From IMG/VR virus record IMGVR_UViG_3300037245_000677, positions 1 to 47,254 of that record: DNA of 47,254 nt; one strand, written 5' to 3'. The notes beneath the pieces were generated by a model, which saw only the letters and a list, made by a program, of their open reading frames with translations, was not told where the DNA came from and did not search any database. The position numbers and the translations under genes were made by a program. Shown in pieces: positions 21,731 to 30,887 of this stretch. Each line of letters opens with the position of its first letter. The first letter of the stretch is position 1. This DNA comes from a virus.

Positions 21731-24700
21731 TTACAAGCTTGGTAATGTAGGACGGTTAGAGGTAGTAGGAGCTATATTAGATACATTCCCTAGACTTGGT
21801 AGTCTTGATGGTAGCTTGGTTTGGGTTTTGTATGTGCCATTTATGATAGCTGGTTTAGCTTTGTTATAAGCCTTATCCCTATACTTATCAATAGCTTTCA
21901 TCTTATCTGGGAATGTTTCAGCATTTTTGTACTCTCTTGAATTAAGTCCATTTTGAATACCTTCTGCTATCATTTTATCCATATAAGCCTTCATGCTTGT
22001 ATCAAGAGTATATATTTTACCATCTTTTGTAAACTTTTCAGGTGAGTGTGATACTGTCGTTGCAGAAACATTAACTTCATCTTCTGGTTTTTCATTTTGG
22101 TTATAGTCAAATATTTGTTGTTCAATGTCTAATGCGGTATTATATTCTGTTGCGCTAATGTTAGATTTATTATCAACTTTTATTAAAGCACCAGGATTTT
22201 GCTTCTTAACAGTATCATGTTTCATCTGTTCGTAGTTGCTAGTATATATATCGTTAAGTTCTTGAGCTTGCTGCGTTTTAGACATTTGCTTATAGTTACG
22301 AGATTTCATTATCGTTTCAATGTCTTGACCTATCTGACTGTTATAACCTCTGACTGTCGCATCAGGGATTTTATATTTAACGTTGTTGACAGATACTTCA
22401 TTACTATCTATATAGCTAACTGTAATATTGTTGCCATCTTCACCCTTTACACCTTGATGTCCTATCACTTCTTTGTTTGCAGGTTTAGTTATGCTTGTTG
22501 ATGGTGCATACTTGCCTAATATAGCTTCGCCTTTAGCTTGTGTTTTTGCTTTCTGAGCTTGATAGTAAGCGGTGGGATCTGTTGATTCTACCATGTCCTC
22601 TAATGCTTCTGTCTTTGCTGAGTTAAATCCTTGAACTATAAGGTTATCATCTTCGTCATAAACACCTTTACGCAACATATCGTATTGTTCTTCTGATGAT
22701 GCAGCTTTAAATTCGTCGGTTTTCATTACAGCGTTATAAGTTTCTTGTTGTAAATCACGTAACGATTGCCTGTCTTGTGTGTCCAAGTCATACTTTACCT
22801 TGTTGTAAGTGTGCGAACTAGGGTTATCAGGAAGCATATCATACCCTTTATTATGTAGAGTTAATGCACGGTTGGTAAACAATGCATCGTCAGTATCGTA
22901 CATCTCGCTTATCAGTTCTTCGGGTTTTGATCCTTTCATATCCCTAGCGTTTATAGCTATATCATTACGTTGCTTGTTTAAGTCCAATAACATTTCACGT
23001 TTTTCTTCACCCGTGAAGTCTGGATCATTACTAATCTCACGCATAGCTTTTGATATATCAGACAGTTCATCCTTTACACTTGCTAAAAATTCATGTTCCA
23101 TGGTTTGAGCAGGGTTTAGACTATCCTTGTTACGGTCTAGTTTGCTGTACGTATCGTATACGTATTCAACGCCTTTGCCAGTTGACATATCGCTTACCGT
23201 GAATCCTCTTGCTACATCACCCAGTACAGGAAGTTTAAACTGCTTATCAGCTCTTTGGATTTTGTCGCCTGTTATCTTCTTGGATATTTCATCGTACAAG
23301 CTTAAGCCCATACTGCCTAGACCACCTGTAGAACTACGCATAGCGTTATCCCATATTCTAGGGGAAGCCCAGTTTGTTTCTTTGCCTGTTTTCTGTACAA
23401 TAGATGCTAGTTGTTTTGCTAACTCACTTGTCCTAACGTCTTGTTGTTCAGCATAAGGAATATCTTTCTCTCTCTGAGGTATGATAGGTGCATCCCTAAA
23501 TATAGATTTATTAGCCCAACTTTCTATCAATGGTACTGCAAATTGTGGTATATAGTTAGGTAACTGTTGTTCTAGCGTTGTGCTTAAGAACCCATCAAAT
23601 ACTTTCTTGTCTTTGCCATAACCGTAATCAATGAATCTGTCAACTACATTAGACACTACAGCATACTCAAATGGTTTAGGGAATCTTAAGATTGTGTTAG
23701 TGCCAGGTAATGGAATTTGATAGAAAGTATTTCTTAACCAATCAGGAGCATCATCCATCTTCTTTTTCTGTTCATCATTGGCTACAAGGTAATGCATTGC
23801 TTTTTGTAATATAGTAGGTAACACGACACCAACCCCAAGTCTAGCCATTACAGCAGCAGGGTTTTTCTTAATGGACCTTATCATCTTGCTCTTGCCTTGA
23901 ATGTCAGCATTGAAGAAAGGAACTAACTTATTTATAAATTGTCCAGCTGTACCACTACGAGTAAAGTTCTGTAAATCTTTAGCTAAATACGCTGCTTGTG
24001 CTGGGTCAACTCCTTGATCAACTAGTTTCCTGAACATACCAACTCTAGTACCTAGCTCTGTAAGCTCTGTTAAATCTCGCATTGCATTTATAGGGTTAGA
24101 GTATGTAAGCGCTTTATCTTGGAATTTATTTCGTTTAATTTTATTTATAAGTTTTTTAGAGTAGTCTATATCACTAGACACTAAACCACCCTGTCCGCCT
24201 AGATTAGCATTAAAGTCTTTAAAGTATTGGTCTTTCTTAACAACACTCGCTATACCTTTAGCGAAGTCTGTTGTTGGGTTAAACCCTTCGTTTATCATTG
24301 CGTTCATAACGTCTCTAGCAGGGTTTCTAGCTGCGAATGTTGGTGTTAATGTTGCTCCAGCTCTTAGAAGTTTAGCAGGGGCAGACAATGCTTTCATTAT
24401 TACATTAGTAGTAGGACTATCAGATTGCATCTTAGACATTGCTTTATATACAGCTGGGTCAGTGTAATAATCTACTGGCTCACCTTTTTCGTAAACTCTT
24501 ACGTGTTTCTGTGGATTGTATGTTTCAAATTCTTCCAACTTGCGGATATATTTACCCTCAACATCTTGCTCAGCAAGGGCTTTGAATATTTGTCCGCCCT
24601 TGGTTTTGTACATTGTATCCATCATTTTAAAGGTGTTGTTAACCATATTTACGATAGGATCAATAGTCTTTCTGGACGATCCTTTAATCCTTTTGACATC

Positions 24701-26995
24701 TTGATCAGGAGCTACCATTGAACCAGAAAACGAATTATTAAATGATTTAAGGTTTTCAAAGGCATCTGCATCCATCACACGGTTAAAGGGTACATAGTTC
24801 TCCCATTTATTTTTAATAGCATTATATACATCATCAGTTATTCTACCACTTTCATGGTACATATCTAAAAGGTTATTGCTATAGTTTACGAGTTCTTTAC
24901 GGGCTTTTTCAAGAGCTGGTTTGTCTTTATATTTATTGATAGTAGCTAATATGCCTTGCTCCGTTTTGCCTGTGTCTATACCCTCCATGGTTAAATCCCA
25001 TGCATGAACAGCACTAGCGTAATCGCCAATGTCTTTGTGAGTGTATCCTGCTTTTTTAACATCTTCAAGTATAGGTACGATATTATCTTCTACATACTGA
25101 ACAGCTTTACCTTTTACACCACTATGCATATTAGCATAAGCATTAAGACTAGTTTTGACGTTATCAGACCTGATACCTGTGATTTGTTGTTCTAATCTTC
25201 CTAAAGGTTCAAACTTATCAATTACGGCGACCTTAAGTTCTTCTTTTATTTCTGCTTTAGTCTTTCTTTTCTTAGTTGGGTCATACTCTATAGTTTCTCT
25301 AAATTTATCAGGATCACCCTCTGCTTCGTATCCCGCCTTATCTCGTTCAGCTATTTGAACACTTTCTAAAGGCAACTCTTGGAATGATTCGCTAGGGTCT
25401 CTTATAAAGGCATCAGATGGCGGTAAATCAACTTCTGGTGCTTGGGTAGGTTGTTCTATGGGTTGAGGTTGGGTTTCGGGTGTAGGCTCTTGTAGCGCTA
25501 CTTGTTGCTCTAAATCCTCTACAATAGGCGTCATGTTAGTGAACATTTCTAAATCGTTATTAGCTTCCGCTTCTGCTAGAGTTGTTTTTGCATCTTCCAA
25601 ATCCTGTTCAAGGGTTTGTTCCTGTGGCGCAACTTCTAGTGACTGTTGCTCTAAACCCTCTATAATAGGAATCATGTTTCGTTGCATGGCTTCATCACCA
25701 TTAGCTATTGCTTCGTCTAATGTTGTATGTGCATCTGTTAGGTCTTGGTCTATGTTTGACTGTCCGATATTACCAATAGCAGAAGTTCCACCACCAAGTA
25801 AACCACCCATTAAAGCGCCACCAAGAGCAGATTGACCTAATCGCTTTGCAAAGAACTCTGCCATAGTTGCGGATTGAGCTTCTTTCTCAGATGCGCCATT
25901 TTCAATTAGATTATCTTTATATAAATTAAATTCCGAACTATCTTTCATTATAAGAATATCGGATATAGTATTTGCTAATTCAGTTATTGTCTCTTGCCCT
26001 GCTTCAACTCCTGCATTTTTAAGCATATTAATGGCAAGAGCTTTAACTCCTGTCTTGGATAGACCTTTTATGCCTATCTTAGCTATATTGTCCGCTAACA
26101 TCCCTAAAGGAATAGCTTCTGTTGCTGCTTCAAATGCTCCTGCAAGAGTACCCATTACTAAAGCTTTCTCTTTAGATGCACCACGTTCTAATGCGCTAGA
26201 TGTAGTATCACCTGCTACAAGAGAACCCATATATGAAGCACCTAATACAGGGTTTACTACACTTAATGCTATACCACCAACCATATCTGCTGCACTATAA
26301 GCGAGATTGCCTGCAAATTGTCCAGTCTTGCCTAAGTCCTCTAACGATTTACCCCTTGCTTCGCTAACTATTTGAGAATAATCCTTAGTAATATCCTCAG
26401 CCATTATGCTTTTAGGGAATAATATAGTGTTAATTAAGCTTGGGCTTTCACCTTTAGGAACATTCTTAGCTAAGAATTGCGACATTGCAGAATCTTCTTT
26501 TAGGGGAATTCTAGTTGTGAACTTGTCGCCTGTCTTTTCTCTTATGAGGTCACTACCAGTTTGAAAGTAGTCCAACATTCTAGTTGGAGAAAAAGCGAGA
26601 GCTTTAGTAGTAGCCTTTGTCTTATCGGTAGATTTAGGAGATAACTTCCCACCTAACGTAAACATATCATACAACTTCGATAAAGTATTCTTGTTGGTAG
26701 CTATTCCCCTTTGTTTTGCACTTGTTTGCAGTTGGGATAGAGTAGGCGCGGATTGTCTAGTTGGTTGCTTAGGGGGTCGTGAAAGACTAGGCAATGACGC
26801 TTTAGGTTGTGACCTATACGCTTCTGTCAACTGAACCCGTGCGGATCTACTAGGTGTGGCTCTCTGTGGAACAGTAACTTTAGGTTTTGGTTTAGGTTTT
26901 GGTTTAGAAACAGGCTTACTAGGAGTTCGTCTTTTGCCAACATTCAAATCATCCTGTCTAGCTTGTTTTAATATATCATCAATACTGAATGGCAT
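21731..26995 (-). CDS. Giant polyvalent virion protein (LPD38 domain)
   Basis: A 1754-residue protein, the largest in the genome, behind AAGGAGG. The N-terminus (about 15-90) is Lys/Pro-rich (PKPKPKPK). A Gly/Ala-rich hydrophobic stretch (about 230-390) may cross or disturb membranes. Two related repeats of about 45 residues lie at about 415-505 (QDLTDAHTTLDEAIANGD; QDLEDAKTTLAEAEANND). A region near 880-1080 (FAARNPARDVMNAMINEGF, then a Phe/Tyr-rich core) matches the LPD38 domain of phage polyvalent proteins. Such proteins are usually packaged and injected with the DNA. I see no lysozyme or polymerase motif. It is the last gene of the late operon. Confidence 0.7.
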   Translation of the reverse strand: MPFSIDDILKQARQDDLNVGKRRTPSKPVSKPKPKPKPKVTVPQRATPSRSARVQLTEAYRSQPKASLPSLSRPPKQPTRQSAPTLSQLQTSAKQRGIATNKNTLSKLYDMFTLGGKLSPKSTDKTKATTKALAFSPTRMLDYFQTGSDLIREKTGDKFTTRIPLKEDSAMSQFLAKNVPKGESPSLINTILFPKSIMAEDITKDYSQIVSEARGKSLEDLGKTGQFAGNLAYSAADMVGGIALSVVNPVLGASYMGSLVAGDTTSSALERGASKEKALVMGTLAGAFEAATEAIPLGMLADNIAKIGIKGLSKTGVKALAINMLKNAGVEAGQETITELANTISDILIMKDSSEFNLYKDNLIENGASEKEAQSATMAEFFAKRLGQSALGGALMGGLLGGGTSAIGNIGQSNIDQDLTDAHTTLDEAIANGDEAMQRNMIPIIEGLEQQSLEVAPQEQTLEQDLEDAKTTLAEAEANNDLEMFTNMTPIVEDLEQQVALQEPTPETQPQPIEQPTQAPEVDLPPSDAFIRDPSESFQELPLESVQIAERDKAGYEAEGDPDKFRETIEYDPTKKRKTKAEIKEELKVAVIDKFEPLGRLEQQITGIRSDNVKTSLNAYANMHSGVKGKAVQYVEDNIVPILEDVKKAGYTHKDIGDYASAVHAWDLTMEGIDTGKTEQGILATINKYKDKPALEKARKELVNYSNNLLDMYHESGRITDDVYNAIKNKWENYVPFNRVMDADAFENLKSFNNSFSGSMVAPDQDVKRIKGSSRKTIDPIVNMVNNTFKMMDTMYKTKGGQIFKALAEQDVEGKYIRKLEEFETYNPQKHVRVYEKGEPVDYYTDPAVYKAMSKMQSDSPTTNVIMKALSAPAKLLRAGATLTPTFAARNPARDVMNAMINEGFNPTTDFAKGIASVVKKDQYFKDFNANLGGQGGLVSSDIDYSKKLINKIKRNKFQDKALTYSNPINAMRDLTELTELGTRVGMFRKLVDQGVDPAQAAYLAKDLQNFTRSGTAGQFINKLVPFFNADIQGKSKMIRSIKKNPAAVMARLGVGVVLPTILQKAMHYLVANDEQKKKMDDAPDWLRNTFYQIPLPGTNTILRFPKPFEYAVVSNVVDRFIDYGYGKDKKVFDGFLSTTLEQQLPNYIPQFAVPLIESWANKSIFRDAPIIPQREKDIPYAEQQDVRTSELAKQLASIVQKTGKETNWASPRIWDNAMRSSTGGLGSMGLSLYDEISKKITGDKIQRADKQFKLPVLGDVARGFTVSDMSTGKGVEYVYDTYSKLDRNKDSLNPAQTMEHEFLASVKDELSDISKAMREISNDPDFTGEEKREMLLDLNKQRNDIAINARDMKGSKPEELISEMYDTDDALFTNRALTLHNKGYDMLPDNPSSHTYNKVKYDLDTQDRQSLRDLQQETYNAVMKTDEFKAASSEEQYDMLRKGVYDEDDNLIVQGFNSAKTEALEDMVESTDPTAYYQAQKAKTQAKGEAILGKYAPSTSITKPANKEVIGHQGVKGEDGNNITVSYIDSNEVSVNNVKYKIPDATVRGYNSQIGQDIETIMKSRNYKQMSKTQQAQELNDIYTSNYEQMKHDTVKKQNPGALIKVDNKSNISATEYNTALDIEQQIFDYNQNEKPEDEVNVSATTVSHSPEKFTKDGKIYTLDTSMKAYMDKMIAEGIQNGLNSREYKNAETFPDKMKAIDKYRDKAYNKAKPAIINGTYKTQTKLPSRLPSLGNVSNIAPTTSNRPTLPSL

Positions 26996-27023
26996 TATAT
27001 GTCCTCCTTGTTGAAAACTGTTA

Positions 27024-28088
27024 TCATCTTTCCAGTGATAATCCCATGTCCCTACGTATCATGTTTAAATCTGCTCTAGCCTGTTGTGCAGCCGTTAATC
27101 CTGATGATCGATTATTATATTGACCTGCTCCGTAATTTCTAGCTACGACTTCATCAGGTGTTAGCGCCTTTCTAGCTCCTGGAGTAATTCCACGCTCATA
27201 CTCTTGTTCTAACAGCCTTATATCTTGGTCTGCTATAGTATAAGTTTCTCGAGGGGTGCTTGGTTTAGGTTTAGGTTTAGGTGTGGATTTAGTTGTACTT
27301 CTAGTGCTTTTTGGTGCAGCACTTACCGTAGAACCACCACCAGAGCCACCAGTAGCAGGTTTTCTGCCTCCAGGAGACCACTCAGCCCATTCAGGATGTT
27401 GTTGATACAAGGAATACATACGATTCATCCTAGATTCTTCTATATCGCCCATAGATGATGCTACATCACCTTGATAACCAATATCGAGAAGTCGTCTTTC
27501 TCTGCCTAAGTCTGAATATTGTTGTTGCTTATCTCTAGCCAATCCAGATAGTGCTTGTTGGTTCTGTGTCGTTAATCTTGATTGTTGCGATAATGCTTGA
27601 CCTTCACCTAATCCCATCTGCGCCATTTGCTCCGTAATTCTCTTAGCGTTTTGCATATAAGCAGCATTTTGCGCTCCTGCTAATTGTGAAAATTGAGGTT
27701 GAACTCCTTGTACGTCGCCCTCTAACCCAACTCGACCTTGTTCAAATGCAGATTGTATACCACCTAGACTAGCAAGCCTTTGCTGCTCCGCCATCTGATT
27801 TATCATGTCTATTTGAGGTCTACCGCCAAATCCAGTATCGGATAAAGTGGGTAACTGAAACTGACTAGGTGCATAAATGGATGATATAGTTTCTGGTGTT
27901 GCAGTACCAGTTGGAGATATGTTATTGTTATTTTGGTAGCTAGAAACAGCCCCACCTGTAATGGGTCCAAAATCTCCATCTACCTTACCAGTATAATCTC
28001 CTGTGCCTGTAAGTGCATTCTGTAGTTGGGTAACATCATCACCCTGACTACCTTGCTGTAATAAATTTGTAGATAATGTTTCAGCCAT
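27024..28088 (-). CDS. Virion protein with peptidoglycan-binding domain
   Basis: A 354-residue protein. Residues ~10-72 form a PG_binding_1 domain (LLQQGSQGDDVTQLQNAL; GKVDGDFGPITGGAVSSYQ). A Gln/Ala-rich helical region follows (~95-215, RITEQMAQMGLGEGQAL), then a Ser/Thr/Lys/Pro linker with PKPKPKPS. The C-terminal part is charged. It is expressed between the endolysin and the giant virion protein and shares the Lys-Pro linker with the latter, so both are likely ejected internal proteins, this one anchoring to the cell wall. Confidence 0.6.
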   Translation of the reverse strand: MAETLSTNLLQQGSQGDDVTQLQNALTGTGDYTGKVDGDFGPITGGAVSSYQNNNNISPTGTATPETISSIYAPSQFQLPTLSDTGFGGRPQIDMINQMAEQQRLASLGGIQSAFEQGRVGLEGDVQGVQPQFSQLAGAQNAAYMQNAKRITEQMAQMGLGEGQALSQQSRLTTQNQQALSGLARDKQQQYSDLGRERRLLDIGYQGDVASSMGDIEESRMNRMYSLYQQHPEWAEWSPGGRKPATGGSGGGSTVSAAPKSTRSTTKSTPKPKPKPSTPRETYTIADQDIRLLEQEYERGITPGARKALTPDEVVARNYGAGQYNNRSSGLTAAQQARADLNMIRRDMGLSLER

Positions 28089-28105
28089 TTATATCACCCT
28101 TTCGT

Positions 28106-28816
28106 TTACTTTAGTATGTCGTTTATAGCTCTTAAATGAGCCTGTAGTTCAATTAGTTCTTCTTTTGATATATATATCCCATCTTTAAGGGGTTCAGGTT
28201 CTAGGGGTACTGGTTCGTCTACAGGTCTTAGATATTGGCTTGCTACCCATCCAACTACACCGTCATAATCTATTTTAAACCATAAACTGTTACCTTCAAG
28301 CTTTTCATCGTCTAGGTATTTTACACGGTCTGTATTATATAGGCTTCTTATAGGGTCTGAACTTGTTCCTGCATTTTCTCTTAATGTTAAGTATGTATCA
28401 ACTTTGACTGCATACCATTCACTACGCTTGATTTTAATATCATCATCTTTGGATAGTATTCTTAATTTGCCGAATCTATTCCAATCTCTTGATTTCATAG
28501 GCTCTCTAATAACTCCATAGGCTCTACCTTTTGCTTCAATAATAGATCCGTTATCATATATTCCAACATGAGTAATCCTTAACCCATTGAATTTAAATAC
28601 CAAGTCGCTAGATTTAAGATCACCTCTTTCAATGTGGAAACAACCTTTTTCGTATATGGTGTTAGCTGTGGAATCTTTGAAGTAAAGACCTATGTTTTTA
28701 AGACAGTAAACTATTAATCCACTACAATCAAATTCATCTGGTCCATCTTCACCCCATACATAATCGTCACCAACTTGTTTTAATGCTAAGTTGATAAACT
28801 CTTGATTTTTGTTCAT
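28106..28816 (-). CDS. Endolysin: NlpC/P60 peptidase with SH3 domain
   Basis: A 236-residue lysin. The N-terminal NlpC/P60 domain (1-120) has the catalytic Cys31 in FDCSGLIVYC and His83 in THVGIYD, with a later polar residue in the AKGRAYG stretch. Residues ~128-205 form a bacterial SH3 domain (YLTLRENAGTSSDPI, GWVASQYLRP) that binds peptidoglycan. A short C-terminal helix (EELIELQAHLRAINDI) follows and may dimerise. It cuts cell-wall peptides to free progeny. It lies directly behind two holin-like genes. Confidence 0.88.
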   Translation of the reverse strand: MNKNQEFINLALKQVGDDYVWGEDGPDEFDCSGLIVYCLKNIGLYFKDSTANTIYEKGCFHIERGDLKSSDLVFKFNGLRITHVGIYDNGSIIEAKGRAYGVIREPMKSRDWNRFGKLRILSKDDDIKIKRSEWYAVKVDTYLTLRENAGTSSDPIRSLYNTDRVKYLDDEKLEGNSLWFKIDYDGVVGWVASQYLRPVDEPVPLEPEPLKDGIYISKEELIELQAHLRAINDILK

Positions 28817-28817
28817 T

Positions 28818-29024
28818 TTATATATGTCCTTTATTAGTAGGCACGTTTATTATACCGAATGCAATCAATATAACACCTATAGCGTCCAATACTGCTAAGA
28901 AGGTTTCGTGTGCTATTGGTTCATAGCCTAGCACTTTAGTTATAACTATCCATATCGCTCCTGCTACTGCTGTCCATAATCCCCATGACCTAAATCTATT
29001 TTGTACTGTAACTTTTTGTTCCAT
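28818..29024 (-). CDS. Holin
   Basis: A 68-residue protein with two hydrophobic segments (LWTAVAGAIWIVITKVLGY and FLAVLDAIGVILIAFGIINV) and a polar N-terminus, like the phi-LC3-type/Phage_holin_1 holins of Gram-positive phages. It ends one base before the endolysin start, the standard holin-lysin order. It would form membrane lesions that release or activate the lysin. Confidence 0.75.
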   Translation of the reverse strand: MEQKVTVQNRFRSWGLWTAVAGAIWIVITKVLGYEPIAHETFLAVLDAIGVILIAFGIINVPTNKGHI

Positions 29025-29029
29025 TGTGA

Positions 29030-29272
29030 TTATTCCTTTCTGTTGTTAAGTGTTCTTATATCTTTTTTCATGTCGCCCACATCTTCTTTCATGTTCTTGA
29101 ATTCGATCTTAAGTATAGATACGTCGACACCTATTTCGTTTACCTTGCCAAGTATAGCCTTGTCATTATCACTATGATCTTTCCTGCCAGACCTTACGAA
29201 TGCTAATGCAACTATTAAAGCAGATATAAACGCTATTATGCTTCCCATTGTGATTGTTCCGTCAAAGCTCAT
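29030..29272 (-). CDS. Holin-associated membrane/coiled-coil protein
   Basis: An 80-residue protein with one N-terminal membrane segment (TMGSIIAFISALIVALAFV) and a long charged helix with heptads. The layout is like an inverted XhlA (which carries its membrane helix at the C-terminus). It is a plausible accessory holin. The binding site GGAGGCG is within the end of the preceding gene. Confidence 0.6.
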   Translation of the reverse strand: MSFDGTITMGSIIAFISALIVALAFVRSGRKDHSDNDKAILGKVNEIGVDVSILKIEFKNMKEDVGDMKKDIRTLNNRKE

Positions 29273-29623
29273 TTATTCATCGCCTCCTTGAATCTCGGGT
29301 GATAAGTAATAAGCTATTTCAACCCCTAGTATTATCTGAGTAAATAATGATTGCTGCGTTGTTGGCACTATCGCGCACGCTACGCCAAATACTAAGCATG
29401 CATACAACGTACATTTAGAAAATGACATTGCGTGCCTAGTTGTGCCGAACGCCGCCTTGCCTAATCCATAGCCTAAAACCAAGAAGCCAAACTCGAGTAA
29501 TTTATCGAACCATAAGGCAGTCAAAAACATTGATATAGTCGTGATTGATTGTGCTACAATTTTATACATATTCTCGAAATATTTGCTCTCTATGATTTCT
29601 ATGAGTTTGTTTCTTAATTTCAT
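29273..29623 (-). CDS. Short AgrB-like membrane protein
   Basis: A 116-residue protein with about three membrane segments (SITTISMFLTALWFDKLLEF; FLVLGYGLGKAAFG; CTLYACLVFGVACAIV). His64 and Cys71 (RHAMSFSKC) have the seven-residue spacing of the catalytic pair of AgrB, the peptidase that processes quorum-sensing peptides, which has His and Cys in a similar GGxHAxxxxxC context. The protein is shorter than full AgrB (about 190 residues) and lacks GG before His. Alternatively it is a three-helix holin. It lies after an orphan 44-residue peptide gene and before holin-like genes. Confidence 0.5.
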   Translation of the reverse strand: MKLRNKLIEIIESKYFENMYKIVAQSITTISMFLTALWFDKLLEFGFLVLGYGLGKAAFGTTRHAMSFSKCTLYACLVFGVACAIVPTTQQSLFTQIILGVEIAYYLSPEIQGGDE

Positions 29624-29641
29624 ATAGCTAATCCTTAAGTG

Positions 29642-29776
29642 TTACTTTCTTAGTTTGTTAGACATTGATTTGATATGCCCTTTGAAGCCGTTGAAGAACC
29701 ATAGGATGGAATAATCGTTACCCTTTTTTAACGGCTCTTGTTCTGGTAAATGTTTGTTTAGTACTGCTTCTAGCAT
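29642..29776 (-). CDS. Orphan 44-residue peptide beside the AgrB-like gene
   Basis: A 44-residue peptide behind AAAGGGGG, with its ATG overlapping the previous stop (ATGA). The first half is mildly acidic with a PEQEPL stretch; then comes an aromatic core YSILWFFNGF and a basic tail. It is next to an AgrB-like gene, where AgrD peptides reside, but the order of charge (acidic before, basic after) is opposite to AgrD and there is no Cys. It may be a substrate peptide, a lysis regulator, or unrelated. Confidence 0.5.
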   Translation of the reverse strand: MLEAVLNKHLPEQEPLKKGNDYSILWFFNGFKGHIKSMSNKLRK

Positions 29777-30396
29777 CAGCTTGCCCCCTTTATTCTGAAT
29801 TTATATATAACGAACAACACCATGTGCATTTCTAACGATAGTGATAGCTCGATCATATTTTCCATTGCTTGACTAATGGCCGGTATTGAATCGAACCATA
29901 TATACATAACTAATAATTGGTATCCACCAGTCAAGATTATTAGACCTATTAATATAAGTGTTGTTATGATGTGATTCTTGACGCGCGACTTGATGCACAA
30001 GTTATAAGCAATATTACTAAGCAACATTAACGCAACGACCGCGTAGGTCGATACATTCGGTATTGCTAATATGTCTATAATCGCTATGACTAACAATGCA
30101 ATCCATGTAAATTTGTATACATCTTTGAGATTTGCATTATTTGAGAACGATAGTAATATTGCGACATTAAATGATAACAATAATAAATTTAATATATGTC
30201 TAGTGCCTATGAATTGCAGGAGTTTATAACTTGCCATATTTTCAGATAATTTAAATACGATAAAGTCAGTGCCTGTAAATATCCTTAACACCAATCGAAT
30301 AACCAACGCAAGCGCTATCCCCATGAATACAACCGCCCATGAGTAATTATTGCCATCTCTAGTTATCTTTAATGCGAATTGTTTAATCTTATTCAT
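29776..30396 (-). CDS. Six-helix membrane protein in the lysis region
   Basis: A 206-residue protein with about six predicted membrane segments (around residues 18-40, 60-85, 97-115, 118-136, 143-170, 190-204) and positively charged loops. There is no kinase, enzyme or transporter motif. Size and helix count resemble the sensor half of AgrC-type receptors, but that is a weak match. It begins one base after the stop of the 32-residue peptide gene and overlaps the next by ATGA, so the cluster is translated together. Confidence 0.5.
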   Translation of the reverse strand: MNKIKQFALKITRDGNNYSWAVVFMGIALALVIRLVLRIFTGTDFIVFKLSENMASYKLLQFIGTRHILNLLLLSFNVAILLSFSNNANLKDVYKFTWIALLVIAIIDILAIPNVSTYAVVALMLLSNIAYNLCIKSRVKNHIITTLILIGLIILTGGYQLLVMYIWFDSIPAISQAMENMIELSLSLEMHMVLFVIYKFRIKGAS

Positions 30397-30495
30397 CTAC
30401 CTATCCTTATATCCCTGTCCTCGGTTCGCTCCTAGTAATGCAAATGTGAATAGTCCTATGAAGTAAGCTAGTAGTAGCCATGTCCAGTGTATCAT
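30397..30495 (-). CDS. Small membrane peptide
   Basis: A 32-residue peptide with one hydrophobic segment (WTWLLLAYFIGLFTFALLG) and a basic tail (NRGQGYKDR). AAAGGAG lies upstream, and the ATG overlaps the previous stop (ATGA). It is a possible accessory lysis or holin-regulating peptide. Confidence 0.55.
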   Translation of the reverse strand: MIHWTWLLLAYFIGLFTFALLGANRGQGYKDR

Positions 30496-30887
30496 GTTAT
30501 TGCTCCTTTCGGGTGCTTTTCTTTAACCGATTTTATTTTCTTGTACCAAGTGCTATCAATATCTATCCTGCCCTTGCTATCTATTGCATCCCATAAGTCA
30601 TTCATTTGCTGTGGGATATTGTCGTATTCTGCGTATCTTTTAGACTTGTAATCGTCTTGATTTTCATGATTAGCTATTATTGAGTATATCCGGTTTGTTT
30701 CGTCTAATGTAGCCCTATCCTTTAAAATAGGCTCTACACCAGATTGTGTGCCGATTATACTATTATCATCCTCTTTGTCGCTGCACTTATAAGATGCTAT
30801 CACGTTAATGTTGAGTATAGGTAGCCCGCTTAACTCTTCTAATAGCTGTGGTATGTTGATGTGGTCTGATTTTGCTTTTATAATCAT
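30492..30887 (-). CDS. XkdW-like tail-fibre-associated protein
   Basis: A 131-residue protein whose C-terminal half has the pattern RYAEYDNIPQQMNDLWDAID followed by STWYKKIKSVKEKHP. This is the variant of the RxAEYPxIGDQLDALW motif typical of proteins encoded just after tail fibres in Bacillota phages. It starts in the ATGA at the tailspike end. It probably helps fibre assembly or attaches to the fibre. Confidence 0.6.
   Translation of the reverse strand: MIIKAKSDHINIPQLLEELSGLPILNINVIASYKCSDKEDDNSIIGTQSGVEPILKDRATLDETNRIYSIIANHENQDDYKSKRYAEYDNIPQQMNDLWDAIDSKGRIDIDSTWYKKIKSVKEKHPKGAIT

Noticed and set aside
29642-29776. Naming the 44-residue peptide AgrD
   Set aside because: No Cys, a basic instead of an acidic Pro-containing C-terminus, and an acidic instead of amphipathic N-terminus; only the neighbourhood suggests it.
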